Of a DNA stretch of 64,000 nt, positions 42,274 through 49,961 are shown piece after piece. The stretch covers positions 62,001-126,000 of the forward strand of contig CACGNQ010000001.1 of NCBI GenBank assembly GCA_902574525.1. The letters run 5' to 3'. Every line of letters begins with the position of its first letter. Position 1 is the first letter of the stretch. The notes below the pieces were generated by a model, which saw only the letters and a list, made by a program, of their open reading frames with translations, had not been told where the DNA came from and ran no database searches. The translations under genes were made by a program, and so were the position numbers. Source of the DNA: an uncultured Pelagibacteraceae bacterium (lineage in GTDB: Bacteria; Pseudomonadota; Alphaproteobacteria; Pelagibacterales; Pelagibacteraceae).

Positions 42274-43239
42274 TTAAAGTTTTTTTAAATTAAGTTTTTT
42301 ATTTTTAAGTAAAGATTTAAGTAAATTTATCATTAAAGGAATTTTTTGTATTTTAATTTTTTTTAATATAAATGGTGATATTTCTTTAGCTAATTGCTCT
42401 CCTTCGACTGTATCATTTGGCATAAATTTTTTCTTTGCCAATTTAAAAGTAAAGCCTTTACCTAAAAAACTCCCCATTTTACTATTTCGGCCACCAGCAG
42501 CGCTAACGTACAGATCGCCAACTCCCGCGAGACTTTCAACTGTACTTTCTTTACCTTTGAAATATTTAGTTAAATATTTCATCTCTATTAAAGATTTTTG
42601 AAATAGACTAGAAGACATATTAAGTGATTGGCCAGCACCAATTATCATAGCATATATATTTTTTATAGCTGAACAAATTTCAACTCCTATTATGTCTTTT
42701 GAATATTCTATTAAATAATATTTAGTTGAAATTAATTTTCCTATTTTTTTTGCTATTTTAATGTTTTTATTTGCTATAATGACTTTAGTTTGTTTTTTTC
42801 TCGCTAGTTCTTTTGCAAGACAAGGACCTTTTAAAACTGAAATGTTTTTCGCTTTATTATTTTTTAAAATTTGCTCTGAAATTGTTAAAATTTTATTTTT
42901 TCTTTTATCGTATTTTAAACCTTTCGTTAAAACTAATATAGGAACATTATTTTTTAAATTCTTTAATTCTTCATTTATAAAATTAATTCCTGGTAAACTC
43001 AAAGCAATAACAATAAGATTAAATTTTTCTTTTAATAACTCTTTTGAAAATTTTCTGAATTTTAATTTTTTTGGCAACTTTATTTTTAATCCTGAATGAA
43101 ATTTCTTTTTTGATTTAAGGTTATTGATAAATTTCTTACTATAAGGCTCAGTTATTGTAACAATATTTTTATTTTCCAAACAAGGAATTGTAAAAGCTGA
43201 TCCCATTGCCCCACCGCCGATAACTAAAATTTTTGCCAT
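42274..43239 (-). CDS. gpsA: NAD(P)-dependent glycerol-3-phosphate dehydrogenase
   Basis: The 321-aa protein begins with IGGGAMGSAFTIPCLEN, a Rossmann NAD site. It has the GpsA parts LKGPCLAKELA near residue 140, the catalytic Lys in SAIKNIYAM near 190, and AGVGDLYVSAAGGRNSKMG near 239. It interconverts glycerol-3-phosphate and DHAP. Being 7 nt after glpK, it may work in the oxidative direction here, since no glpD is visible. Very Lys-rich, even for this DNA. Confidence 0.88.
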   Translation of the reverse strand: MAKILVIGGGAMGSAFTIPCLENKNIVTITEPYSKKFINNLKSKKKFHSGLKIKLPKKLKFRKFSKELLKEKFNLIVIALSLPGINFINEELKNLKNNVPILVLTKGLKYDKRKNKILTISEQILKNNKAKNISVLKGPCLAKELARKKQTKVIIANKNIKIAKKIGKLISTKYYLIEYSKDIIGVEICSAIKNIYAMIIGAGQSLNMSSSLFQKSLIEMKYLTKYFKGKESTVESLAGVGDLYVSAAGGRNSKMGSFLGKGFTFKLAKKKFMPNDTVEGEQLAKEISPFILKKIKIQKIPLMINLLKSLLKNKKLNLKKL

Positions 43240-43246
43240 AACAAAA

Positions 43247-44716
43247 TTATGCTAAAGTTTTTTTAATTGCTTGCTCCCAACCTTGCAATAATTTATTTCT
43301 ATAACTATTATTGAATTTTGGTTTAAAGTCTCTATCTTTCTTCCAGTTTCTCTTAATATCTTTTAAAGACCTATATATACCTACTTGATAACCAGCTATA
43401 TATGCAGCTCCCAAGGCAGTTGTTTCATTTATCTTTGATCGCGTTATTTTAATTTTTAAAATTTCAGATAAAAATTGTGTAAACCAATTATTTGAAGCCA
43501 TACCACCATCAACTTTAACGCTTGTTAGATTTACACCATCTTTTCTCATCGACTCAAATAAATCAAAAGTTTGATAAGCAACCGACTCTACTGTTGCTCT
43601 AACTAAGTCTTTCCAATCACTATCTCTTGTAAGACCTGTAATTATCCCCCTTGCTTTAGTGCTCCAATAAGGAGCAGCTAATCCTGTAAAGGCTGGAACA
43701 ACGTAAACACCTTTATTATCATTTCTTGATTTTGCAATTTTTTCAGTTTCATATGCACTATTTATTAGTTTGATTTTGTCTCTTAACCATTGAACGCCTG
43801 CACCTGCAATGAATATAGAACCTTCTAAAGCATAAGTAGTTTTATTATTTAGTCTGTAACAAATAGTAGTTATTAATTTATTTTTTGAAAATAACCTTTT
43901 TTCACCTGTATTCATTAAAACAAATGCTCCTGTTCCGTATGTACTTTTAACTGAACCTTTTTCAAAACAAGTTTGTCCAATTGTTGCAGCTTGTTGATCT
44001 CCAACCACGCCAGTAATTGGAATTTTTTGTCCAAGAGCTTTTTTGCTAGTAAATCCAAAATCATCAGCTGAATTTTTTACAATTGGAAGAATATTTTTAT
44101 TAATTTTAAAAATTTTCAAAATTTCTTTATCCCATTTATTTTTCAAAATATTGAAAAGCATAGTACGAGACGCATTAGTTGCATCTGTTGCATGAACTTT
44201 TCCGTCTGTTAATTTCCATATTAAAAAACAATCAATTGTGCCAAATAATAATTGTCCATTTTTTAACAGTTTTTTTGCCTTTGGCACATTTTCAATTATC
44301 CATTTAATTTTTGTGGCTGAAAAATATGGATCTATAAATAATCCAGTTTTCTTTCTAATTAATTTTTCTTTTTTTTTTAATTTTTTACAATAGCTTTCTG
44401 TTCTTCTATCTTGCCAAACAATTGCATTATAAACTGGTCTACCTGTTTTTTTATCCCAACAAATTGTTGTTTCTCTTTGATTGGTAATACCTAAAGCTTT
44501 TATTTTAATATTTAATTTTTTTGCTTTTGCTATTACATTTTTAGTAACTTTGACTGTTGTTGACCAAATTTCATTTGGATTGTGCTCAACCCAACCATTT
44601 TTTGGAAAATATTGTTTAAACTCTAATTGTGAAGAAAGAATTTTTTTACCTTTTGATGAAAAAATTATTGCTCTTGATGATGTAGTTCCTTGATCAATAG
44701 CAAGAATACCATTCAC
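43247..44716 (-). CDS. glpK: Glycerol kinase
   Basis: The 489-aa FGGY kinase starts at GTG with GILAIDQGTTSSRAIIF, then has GWVEHNPNEIW, GITNQRETTICWDKKTG near residue 77 and a catalytic-base region TDATNASRTMLF near 180. GGMASNNWFTQFL near 400 and ALGAAYIAGYQVG complete the ATP site. The length is normal. It makes glycerol-3-phosphate. It starts 6 nt after the transporter permease stop, so it seems to share its transcript. No glycerol facilitator is near. Confidence 0.94.
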   Translation of the reverse strand: MNGILAIDQGTTSSRAIIFSSKGKKILSSQLEFKQYFPKNGWVEHNPNEIWSTTVKVTKNVIAKAKKLNIKIKALGITNQRETTICWDKKTGRPVYNAIVWQDRRTESYCKKLKKKEKLIRKKTGLFIDPYFSATKIKWIIENVPKAKKLLKNGQLLFGTIDCFLIWKLTDGKVHATDATNASRTMLFNILKNKWDKEILKIFKINKNILPIVKNSADDFGFTSKKALGQKIPITGVVGDQQAATIGQTCFEKGSVKSTYGTGAFVLMNTGEKRLFSKNKLITTICYRLNNKTTYALEGSIFIAGAGVQWLRDKIKLINSAYETEKIAKSRNDNKGVYVVPAFTGLAAPYWSTKARGIITGLTRDSDWKDLVRATVESVAYQTFDLFESMRKDGVNLTSVKVDGGMASNNWFTQFLSEILKIKITRSKINETTALGAAYIAGYQVGIYRSLKDIKRNWKKDRDFKPKFNNSYRNKLLQGWEQAIKKTLA

Positions 44717-44722
44717 AAATAA

Positions 44723-46846
44723 CTAGTCCTGACCTAATATTTTTTTTTGTTTTTCAGCCCATGTACGTATTAAATTATCTACAGCTAATCCTATAAAGGC
44801 TACGCATAACCCTAGCATTAAACCATTTCCGGTTCCTTGCCTATCTGATAATGCTTTAAGAATGTACTGACCTAGATCTGTGGTTCCTATCATTGCACCA
44901 ATTATCACCATGAATAAAGCAAAAACAACTGTTTGATTTATTCCTAGCATCATGTGAGGAAAAGCAAGAGGTAGTTCTATTCTCATCCATCTTTGTATTC
45001 TGTTTACGCCAGACATAGATCCTGCATCATGTAATGCAGAAGGAACACTTCTTAATCCTTCAATTGTATATCTTGTTGCTGGTATTGTTGCATAAATAAC
45101 AACTGCAATTAAAACTGACGTGTCTGTTACACCAAATAACATTATGACTGGTATTAAATAAATAAATGACGGAAATGTTTGAAGAGTATCACAAATTGCC
45201 AGTGTAATTTTTGTACTAGTTTTAGTTTGAGCGCTTAAAGTTCCAATTATTATCCCTAGAAAACCTGAAACTATTACACCAAATGTTGCCATATACATTG
45301 TTATTAGTGCTCTATCCCACCATTCAGTTAAGGCTATAAATAATGTAAAGCTACCAACAACAATTGCAGATCTAATTCCTCCTATAATATAGCCCGCACC
45401 CATAAATAGAATAAAAGTAGCTACCACTGGCATTCTCAAAAATGCATTTTTCATTGGAATTAAAACTTGTGTTATAAGCCATGTATTAAATACTTTTAGT
45501 GGATCAAAAAAGTTATCCAATATCCAATCAACACCAGAATTCCAAAAAGCCTCGGTTGAGATTCCTTTATTATGTGGGACTATGAATAGATAATTAAATC
45601 CTTCTTTAAAATAAAAAGTACCTAAATAAGACAGGATGTAACATACAACAATTACTGCAACAAAAATGATAAAATATTTATTTCTTTGAAAGAAAGTTGG
45701 ATTTTCAAAATAATTTATTTGTTTGTTAGCCCATGCTAGTGACATTTTATCTAATAAAACAGCTATTAAAGTAATACAAATTCCCGCTTCTAATGCTAAA
45801 CCTATTCTTAATTGATTAAGAGCTAATAGTAGATTCCAACCTAAACCTTTTGCACCTATAAATGATGCTATAACTGCCATTGCCAAACACTGCATTATAA
45901 CTTGATTAACACCGATTAAAATATCTCTTCTAGCTGTAGGTATTAATACTTTGAATAATAGTTGAAAATCACTACATCCACTCATTTTTCCAGCTTCAAT
46001 AACTTCTGGAGAAACTTTTCTCAAGCCTAATAAGGTTAGTCTAACCATGGGAGGTGTAGCAAAAATAATTGTTGCTATAGCTCCTGCATGATCACCTATA
46101 CCAAATAAGACCATTATTGGAACTAAGTAAGAATAATGTGGCATTGTTTGTGCAACATTTAAAAGTGGGTTAAGAACATTTTCGACCCTTTTACTTTTAT
46201 ACGCCCATATTCCAAAAGCTAAACCGAGTATAAAAGATATTGGAGCTGCAACCATTACAAAAGATAAAGTCTGCATTGAAGGTTTCCATTGACCAAAAGC
46301 TGAAATATAAATCATTGTTATTGCTGCAAAGATTGCAAGGTTTCTTCCATTAAGTTTATAACCTAATATAACTGCTGCACCTGCAACAATGGTCCATGGA
46401 AGACCAGGTAACTCTGCCCAAGGATTTTTATCAATCCAATCCCAACTAGTAAAAGCAACAACCGTTTCCACTCCGCCAATTAAAATTTCTCGTATAAATT
46501 CAATCATAAAAAGCATAGATCTAGAAATTATTCTTGTAATATGTAAAACAACAGGACGTGTTTTTGTTTCTTGAATGTCGCTATCAAAATACTCTATTGG
46601 AGCCCAATCATTTAATAAAAAAAATACAGTATCATTTATCCATCCAGGCATCCAAGCAATGAAAGCTGGTAATCTCCATAAAACGCTATACTTTGTTTGG
46701 TCTAATTTATCTTTATCAATAAATTCTGTTCCAGCTTTTGCAAATTCATAACCTTCGGGAATTTTTATAGCAAAACACAAACCAAAAAAAACTATCAATA
46801 AAAAAGACCACTGAATAATTTTTGGATTTTTTTGAATAAATTCCAT
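44723..46846 (-). CDS. tmoW: Double-domain betaine/TMAO-type ABC permease (TmoW-like)
   Basis: The 707-aa membrane protein has two permease domains in tandem. The first, about residues 150-370, has its EAA loop in VSPEVIEAGKMSGCSDFQLLFKV. The second, about 470-690, has VPSALHDAGSMSGVNRIQRWMRI. So one chain replaces a permease dimer. The ATPase gene lies 5 nt upstream. Together with the nearby tdm gene and a binding protein, this matches the TMAO transporter TmoXWV of roseobacters and SAR11, though betaine specificity is also possible. Confidence 0.8.
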   Translation of the reverse strand: MEFIQKNPKIIQWSFLLIVFFGLCFAIKIPEGYEFAKAGTEFIDKDKLDQTKYSVLWRLPAFIAWMPGWINDTVFFLLNDWAPIEYFDSDIQETKTRPVVLHITRIISRSMLFMIEFIREILIGGVETVVAFTSWDWIDKNPWAELPGLPWTIVAGAAVILGYKLNGRNLAIFAAITMIYISAFGQWKPSMQTLSFVMVAAPISFILGLAFGIWAYKSKRVENVLNPLLNVAQTMPHYSYLVPIMVLFGIGDHAGAIATIIFATPPMVRLTLLGLRKVSPEVIEAGKMSGCSDFQLLFKVLIPTARRDILIGVNQVIMQCLAMAVIASFIGAKGLGWNLLLALNQLRIGLALEAGICITLIAVLLDKMSLAWANKQINYFENPTFFQRNKYFIIFVAVIVVCYILSYLGTFYFKEGFNYLFIVPHNKGISTEAFWNSGVDWILDNFFDPLKVFNTWLITQVLIPMKNAFLRMPVVATFILFMGAGYIIGGIRSAIVVGSFTLFIALTEWWDRALITMYMATFGVIVSGFLGIIIGTLSAQTKTSTKITLAICDTLQTFPSFIYLIPVIMLFGVTDTSVLIAVVIYATIPATRYTIEGLRSVPSALHDAGSMSGVNRIQRWMRIELPLAFPHMMLGINQTVVFALFMVIIGAMIGTTDLGQYILKALSDRQGTGNGLMLGLCVAFIGLAVDNLIRTWAEKQKKILGQD

Positions 46847-46851
46847 ATTTT

Positions 46852-47889
46852 TTATTCTTTCTCTTTACCAGCACCAAAAACAGTCTGAATTATTTTTGAC
46901 GGTTTCACAATGCCAACCGATTTATTATTTTTATCAACAACATTCACTATTTTATCTTGGCTTAAAATTTTTTCCGCAACAGTTTCTATAATGGCATCTT
47001 TTGACACACTTATATTGCTTGCACTTTGTTCAGCTGAAGATTTTTCCATTATGGCCTCTATTTTTAAAACCTTCTCTCTAGGTACCTCCTGAGTAAATTT
47101 TCTAACATATTCAGTTTTTGGATTTAAAACTATGTTCGCAGGTGTATCTAATTGCTCAATTAAACCATCTTTCATAATTGCTATTCTGTCAGCTAATCTG
47201 AGTGCCTCATCAAAATCATGCGTAATAAATAAAATTGTTTTATTTAAAACCCCCTGAAGTCTTAAAAATTCATCCTGCATTTCTTTTCTAATAAGAGGAT
47301 CAAGAGCTGAAAAAGGTTCATCTAAAAACCAAATATCTGGCTCTACTGCTAATGAACGAGCAATACCGACTCTTTGTTGCTGGCCTCCTGATAACTCTCT
47401 TGGAAAATAATTTTCTCTGCCCTTTAATCCAACTAACTCAACCATTTCTACTGCCTTTTGAATACTTTCATTTGTTTTGCTTCCCTTAATCTGTAATGGA
47501 AAAGCAATATTTTCTAAAACTGTTTTATGCGGAAGTAGAGCAAAACTTTGAAACACCATCCCCATTTTATTTCTTCTTAATTCAATTAGTTGCTTGTTGT
47601 TCATAGAAAGAAGATCTTGCCCCTCTATAAAAATTTTACCTCCCGTAGCATCAGTTAAACGAGAAATACATCTTAATAAAGTTGATTTTCCTGAGCCTGA
47701 TAAACCCATGACAACTAGCATTTCACCTTTTGACACTTCAAAAGAAGCGTTATTAACTCCAACTATGCACCCTGCATCTTGAAATGTTTTTGCATCTACA
47801 TTTCCATTTGAATTTTGAAGCATTTTTTCTGCACCAGGTCCGAAGATCTTATATACAGAATCGCATTTTATAACTGGTGTTGATGACAT
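46852..47889 (-). CDS. tmoV: Betaine/TMAO-type ABC transporter ATPase (ProV/TmoV-like)
   Basis: The 345-aa protein has Walker A GLSGSGKST (about residues 62-70), a signature LSGGQQQRVGIARSLA near 165, Walker B DIWFLDEPFSALDP, and an H-loop ITHDFDEALRLADR. The N-terminal stretch (KIFGPGAEKMLQ) and a weak CBS-like tail (near 293-340) are typical of ProV/OpuAA. It powers the double permease encoded next. It may also serve the binding protein and permease at 19645-21595, which lack an ATPase. Confidence 0.86.
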   Translation of the reverse strand: MSSTPVIKCDSVYKIFGPGAEKMLQNSNGNVDAKTFQDAGCIVGVNNASFEVSKGEMLVVMGLSGSGKSTLLRCISRLTDATGGKIFIEGQDLLSMNNKQLIELRRNKMGMVFQSFALLPHKTVLENIAFPLQIKGSKTNESIQKAVEMVELVGLKGRENYFPRELSGGQQQRVGIARSLAVEPDIWFLDEPFSALDPLIRKEMQDEFLRLQGVLNKTILFITHDFDEALRLADRIAIMKDGLIEQLDTPANIVLNPKTEYVRKFTQEVPREKVLKIEAIMEKSSAEQSASNISVSKDAIIETVAEKILSQDKIVNVVDKNNKSVGIVKPSKIIQTVFGAGKEKE

Positions 47890-47930
47890 ATTTTTTAATA
47901 ATTATACTATTAATATTAGCACTTACTCCA

Positions 47931-48455
47931 TTAAAAATTTTTAATAAAATAAACCCTTGTATCTATACTTGTTTTAAGAAAACCAAGAGCTTCGCCTTCA
48001 ACTGTGACAGACTCAGATGTTCCCTCCAACGGTTTGATAGTAAATTTTGCAAAGCATTTGCTTATATCATCATTCCAATTTACAGAGTATTTACCGGTAG
48101 TTCCTCCGTTTGCAGTATAAAGATTAAATGCTTTACTATTCGTAATATTTGCACCCATTATTGCTCTTTGGGTTATAATTTTTGTATTATTGCAGACAAT
48201 TTTATATTCATCTGCAGATAATTTTTTCCCTTTATTAGATTTGTAAACTGTTAAGACACCTCTAGGTAAAGTTTCTATTAGTTCATTTGCCTTTTCTAAT
48301 ATTACTTTTTGTTCAGCTATTTTTTTTTCTGCATCCTTATCTGGTCCATAAAAAATATTTAAAATGAAAAAAGTAATAAAAATTATTATTGTCAAACCAA
48401 CTAAACCGATTGAACTTTTAAAGCTTTCAGAATAATGATTAAATTTATTTAACAT
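47931..48455 (-). CDS. Membrane-anchored hypothetical protein
   Basis: The ATG at 48455 is chosen over 48467 because AAGGAGA sits 2 nt upstream, giving 174 aa. There is one N-terminal membrane span (GLVGLTIIIFITFFILNIF, about residues 16-34) followed by a coiled-coil-like stretch (DKDAEKKIAEQKVILEKANEL) and a soluble, probably periplasmic domain. No function is recognised. It lies between the MORN protein and the ATPase gene, separating the transporter's binding protein from its other parts. Confidence 0.6.
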   Translation of the reverse strand: MLNKFNHYSESFKSSIGLVGLTIIIFITFFILNIFYGPDKDAEKKIAEQKVILEKANELIETLPRGVLTVYKSNKGKKLSADEYKIVCNNTKIITQRAIMGANITNSKAFNLYTANGGTTGKYSVNWNDDISKCFAKFTIKPLEGTSESVTVEGEALGFLKTSIDTRVYFIKNF

Positions 48456-48822
48456 AATCTCCTTCATTCCAAGTACCTTTTTTTACTTTCCCATCTGACC
48501 AAGTAAAAACGCCCTCTCCATGCATTTTATTATTTTTCCAGCCTCCTTGATATGATGAACCATCTGGAAAAGTTAGTTTACCGTTTCCATGCCATTTACT
48601 TTCATTAAATTCTCCATCATATACATATCCATTTGGCCATGACTCCAATCCTTTTCCTTTTTTTGATCCATTTTCCCATTCACCAACATAAGTAGTTTTA
48701 TCTGTATAAGTCCAAGTACCAAAGCCATTATTACAATCACCATCTGTACAACCTGATTTTTTAGCAAAACTTATATTTGAAAAAATAAAACTTAATAAAA
48801 TGTATATAAAAATTTTTCTCAT
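48445..48822 (-). CDS. Exported MORN-repeat protein
   Basis: The 125-aa protein has a signal peptide (IFIYILLSFIFSNISFA) and about four MORN repeats: YVGEWENGSKKGKGLE, YDGEFNESKWHGNGKL, YQGGWKNNKMHGEGVF and a degenerate KKGTWNEGD. MORN repeats form a beta-meander used for lipid or protein contact. It is placed between tmoX and tmoV, with no known link to transport. It overlaps the next gene by 11 nt. Confidence 0.8.
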   Translation of the reverse strand: MRKIFIYILLSFIFSNISFAKKSGCTDGDCNNGFGTWTYTDKTTYVGEWENGSKKGKGLESWPNGYVYDGEFNESKWHGNGKLTFPDGSSYQGGWKNNKMHGEGVFTWSDGKVKKGTWNEGDYVK

Positions 48823-48851
48823 TTATTTTAAAATTAAATTATATCAAATTA

Positions 48852-48887
48852 AAAAAAAATCTCCCCTAGTAAAACTAGGGAAGATTT
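48852..48887 (-). terminator. Rho-independent terminator after the binding-protein gene
   Basis: Read on the - strand, a stem of CCCTAGT pairing with ACTAGGG around a TTT loop, extended by AATCT pairing with GGATT-like flanks, is followed by a run of nine T. It lies 30 nt after the tmoX stop and should separate its transcript from the MORN gene. Confidence 0.8.
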
Positions 48888-48916
48888 TAGATTATTATTA
48901 TGTATGATAAAAGTGA

Positions 48917-49855
48917 TTACTTAGTCCACTTTTGCCAAACAGATTTATTATCAGCTAACCACTTTTTAGCAGCGTCTTCATGAGACATCTTATCTAAGTC
49001 AACTAAAGCAGCCATTGCTCCAATTTGACTAGTATTGAATGACAGCTTTTTATACATTGCTGCTGCAGCTGGGTGAGTTTTTGGAAAGTTCTCATTAACA
49101 GCTTTTTTTAAGTAGCCGTCAGGAGCTCCACATTTTCCATCACCACCGTCGACTGGTCTGCACCCGTCATAGTATGGTGGAAAATCAATAAATGTAAAAC
49201 CAGCACCATCAGTAAAGTTTGGTGTCCAATTAAAGATAATTGTTCCTCTTCCTTCTTTTTCAGCGGCTTTTAGCTCTGCCCATAATGCATCAGCACCACC
49301 AGCAAATTTTACTGTCCAAAGATCTCCTAATCCAAGAGCTTCTATTCTCTGTGGGATTAGATCTCCGTGCCAACTTTGTGGACCTTCTAACATACGTCCT
49401 TTACCACCAGAGTCTGGTGTTGCAAATTTTTTAGCACAGTCTGGATTTTTTAAAGCATTCCAATCTGGTAGACCTGGACAATATTTTACAGCCCAGTCAG
49501 GATAACCCATGTCTTCAATTGTTCTTGCTTCATGATCACCCCAATCTAATAAGCCACCTTTATCTCTAGCAGTATCAAAAGATTTACCGAACGCTGATTC
49601 CCATACCTCGTGAGATATAGTCACGTCACCAATTCTTATAGACTCATAAACTGCTTGAGAGTCTGCAGGTACATATTTTACGTTATTACCCATACTTTCA
49701 AAAATACCACCTATCACATATGCCATAACCACTTGGCTAGACCAGTTGTGAGTTGGAATTACGATGGGTTTTTTACTATCTGCTGAGTTTGCAATTCCAA
49801 TAAAAGAAGCCATTGAAATGACAACTGCAGATATAAGAGATATTATTTTTCTCAT
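48917..49855 (-). CDS. tmoX: TMAO/betaine-type ABC transporter substrate-binding protein (TmoX-like)
   Basis: The 312-aa protein has a signal peptide (ISAVVISMASFIGIANSADS) and the ProX/OpuAC fold: IPTHNWSSQVVMAYVIGGIFE, SHEVWESAF near residue 83, and aromatic residues in GPQSWHGDL and FNWTPNFT that would line a quaternary-ammonium or N-oxide pocket. It is divergent from tdm across about 100 bases, as expected of a TMAO uptake/catabolism locus. It is clearly different in sequence from the binding protein at 19645. The ligand is inferred from the context. Confidence 0.82.
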   Translation of the reverse strand: MRKIISLISAVVISMASFIGIANSADSKKPIVIPTHNWSSQVVMAYVIGGIFESMGNNVKYVPADSQAVYESIRIGDVTISHEVWESAFGKSFDTARDKGGLLDWGDHEARTIEDMGYPDWAVKYCPGLPDWNALKNPDCAKKFATPDSGGKGRMLEGPQSWHGDLIPQRIEALGLGDLWTVKFAGGADALWAELKAAEKEGRGTIIFNWTPNFTDGAGFTFIDFPPYYDGCRPVDGGDGKCGAPDGYLKKAVNENFPKTHPAAAAMYKKLSFNTSQIGAMAALVDLDKMSHEDAAKKWLADNKSVWQKWTK

Positions 49856-49961
49856 TATTTTCCCCTTTCTTAATATATTAAGTCCATAATTATGTGCTCA
49901 AGAAAAAGTATAGTCAACAAGAACATATATATATAATATATAAGTGAATTTATAATTGCTT
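49856..49961. promoter_or_regulatory. Divergent promoter region between tmoX and tdm
   Basis: This 106-base gap must hold promoters in both directions. It contains an AT-alternating stretch, CATATATATATAATATAT (about 49924-49941), whose TATAAT is a good -10 element for the + strand. No clear operator palindrome other than the alternating tract is seen. Confidence 0.45.

Noticed and set aside
49924-49941. AT dinucleotide repeat as a mobile-element or recombination site
   Set aside because: A short alternating AT tract is expected in promoter regions of AT-rich genomes; no transposase or terminal repeats are present.
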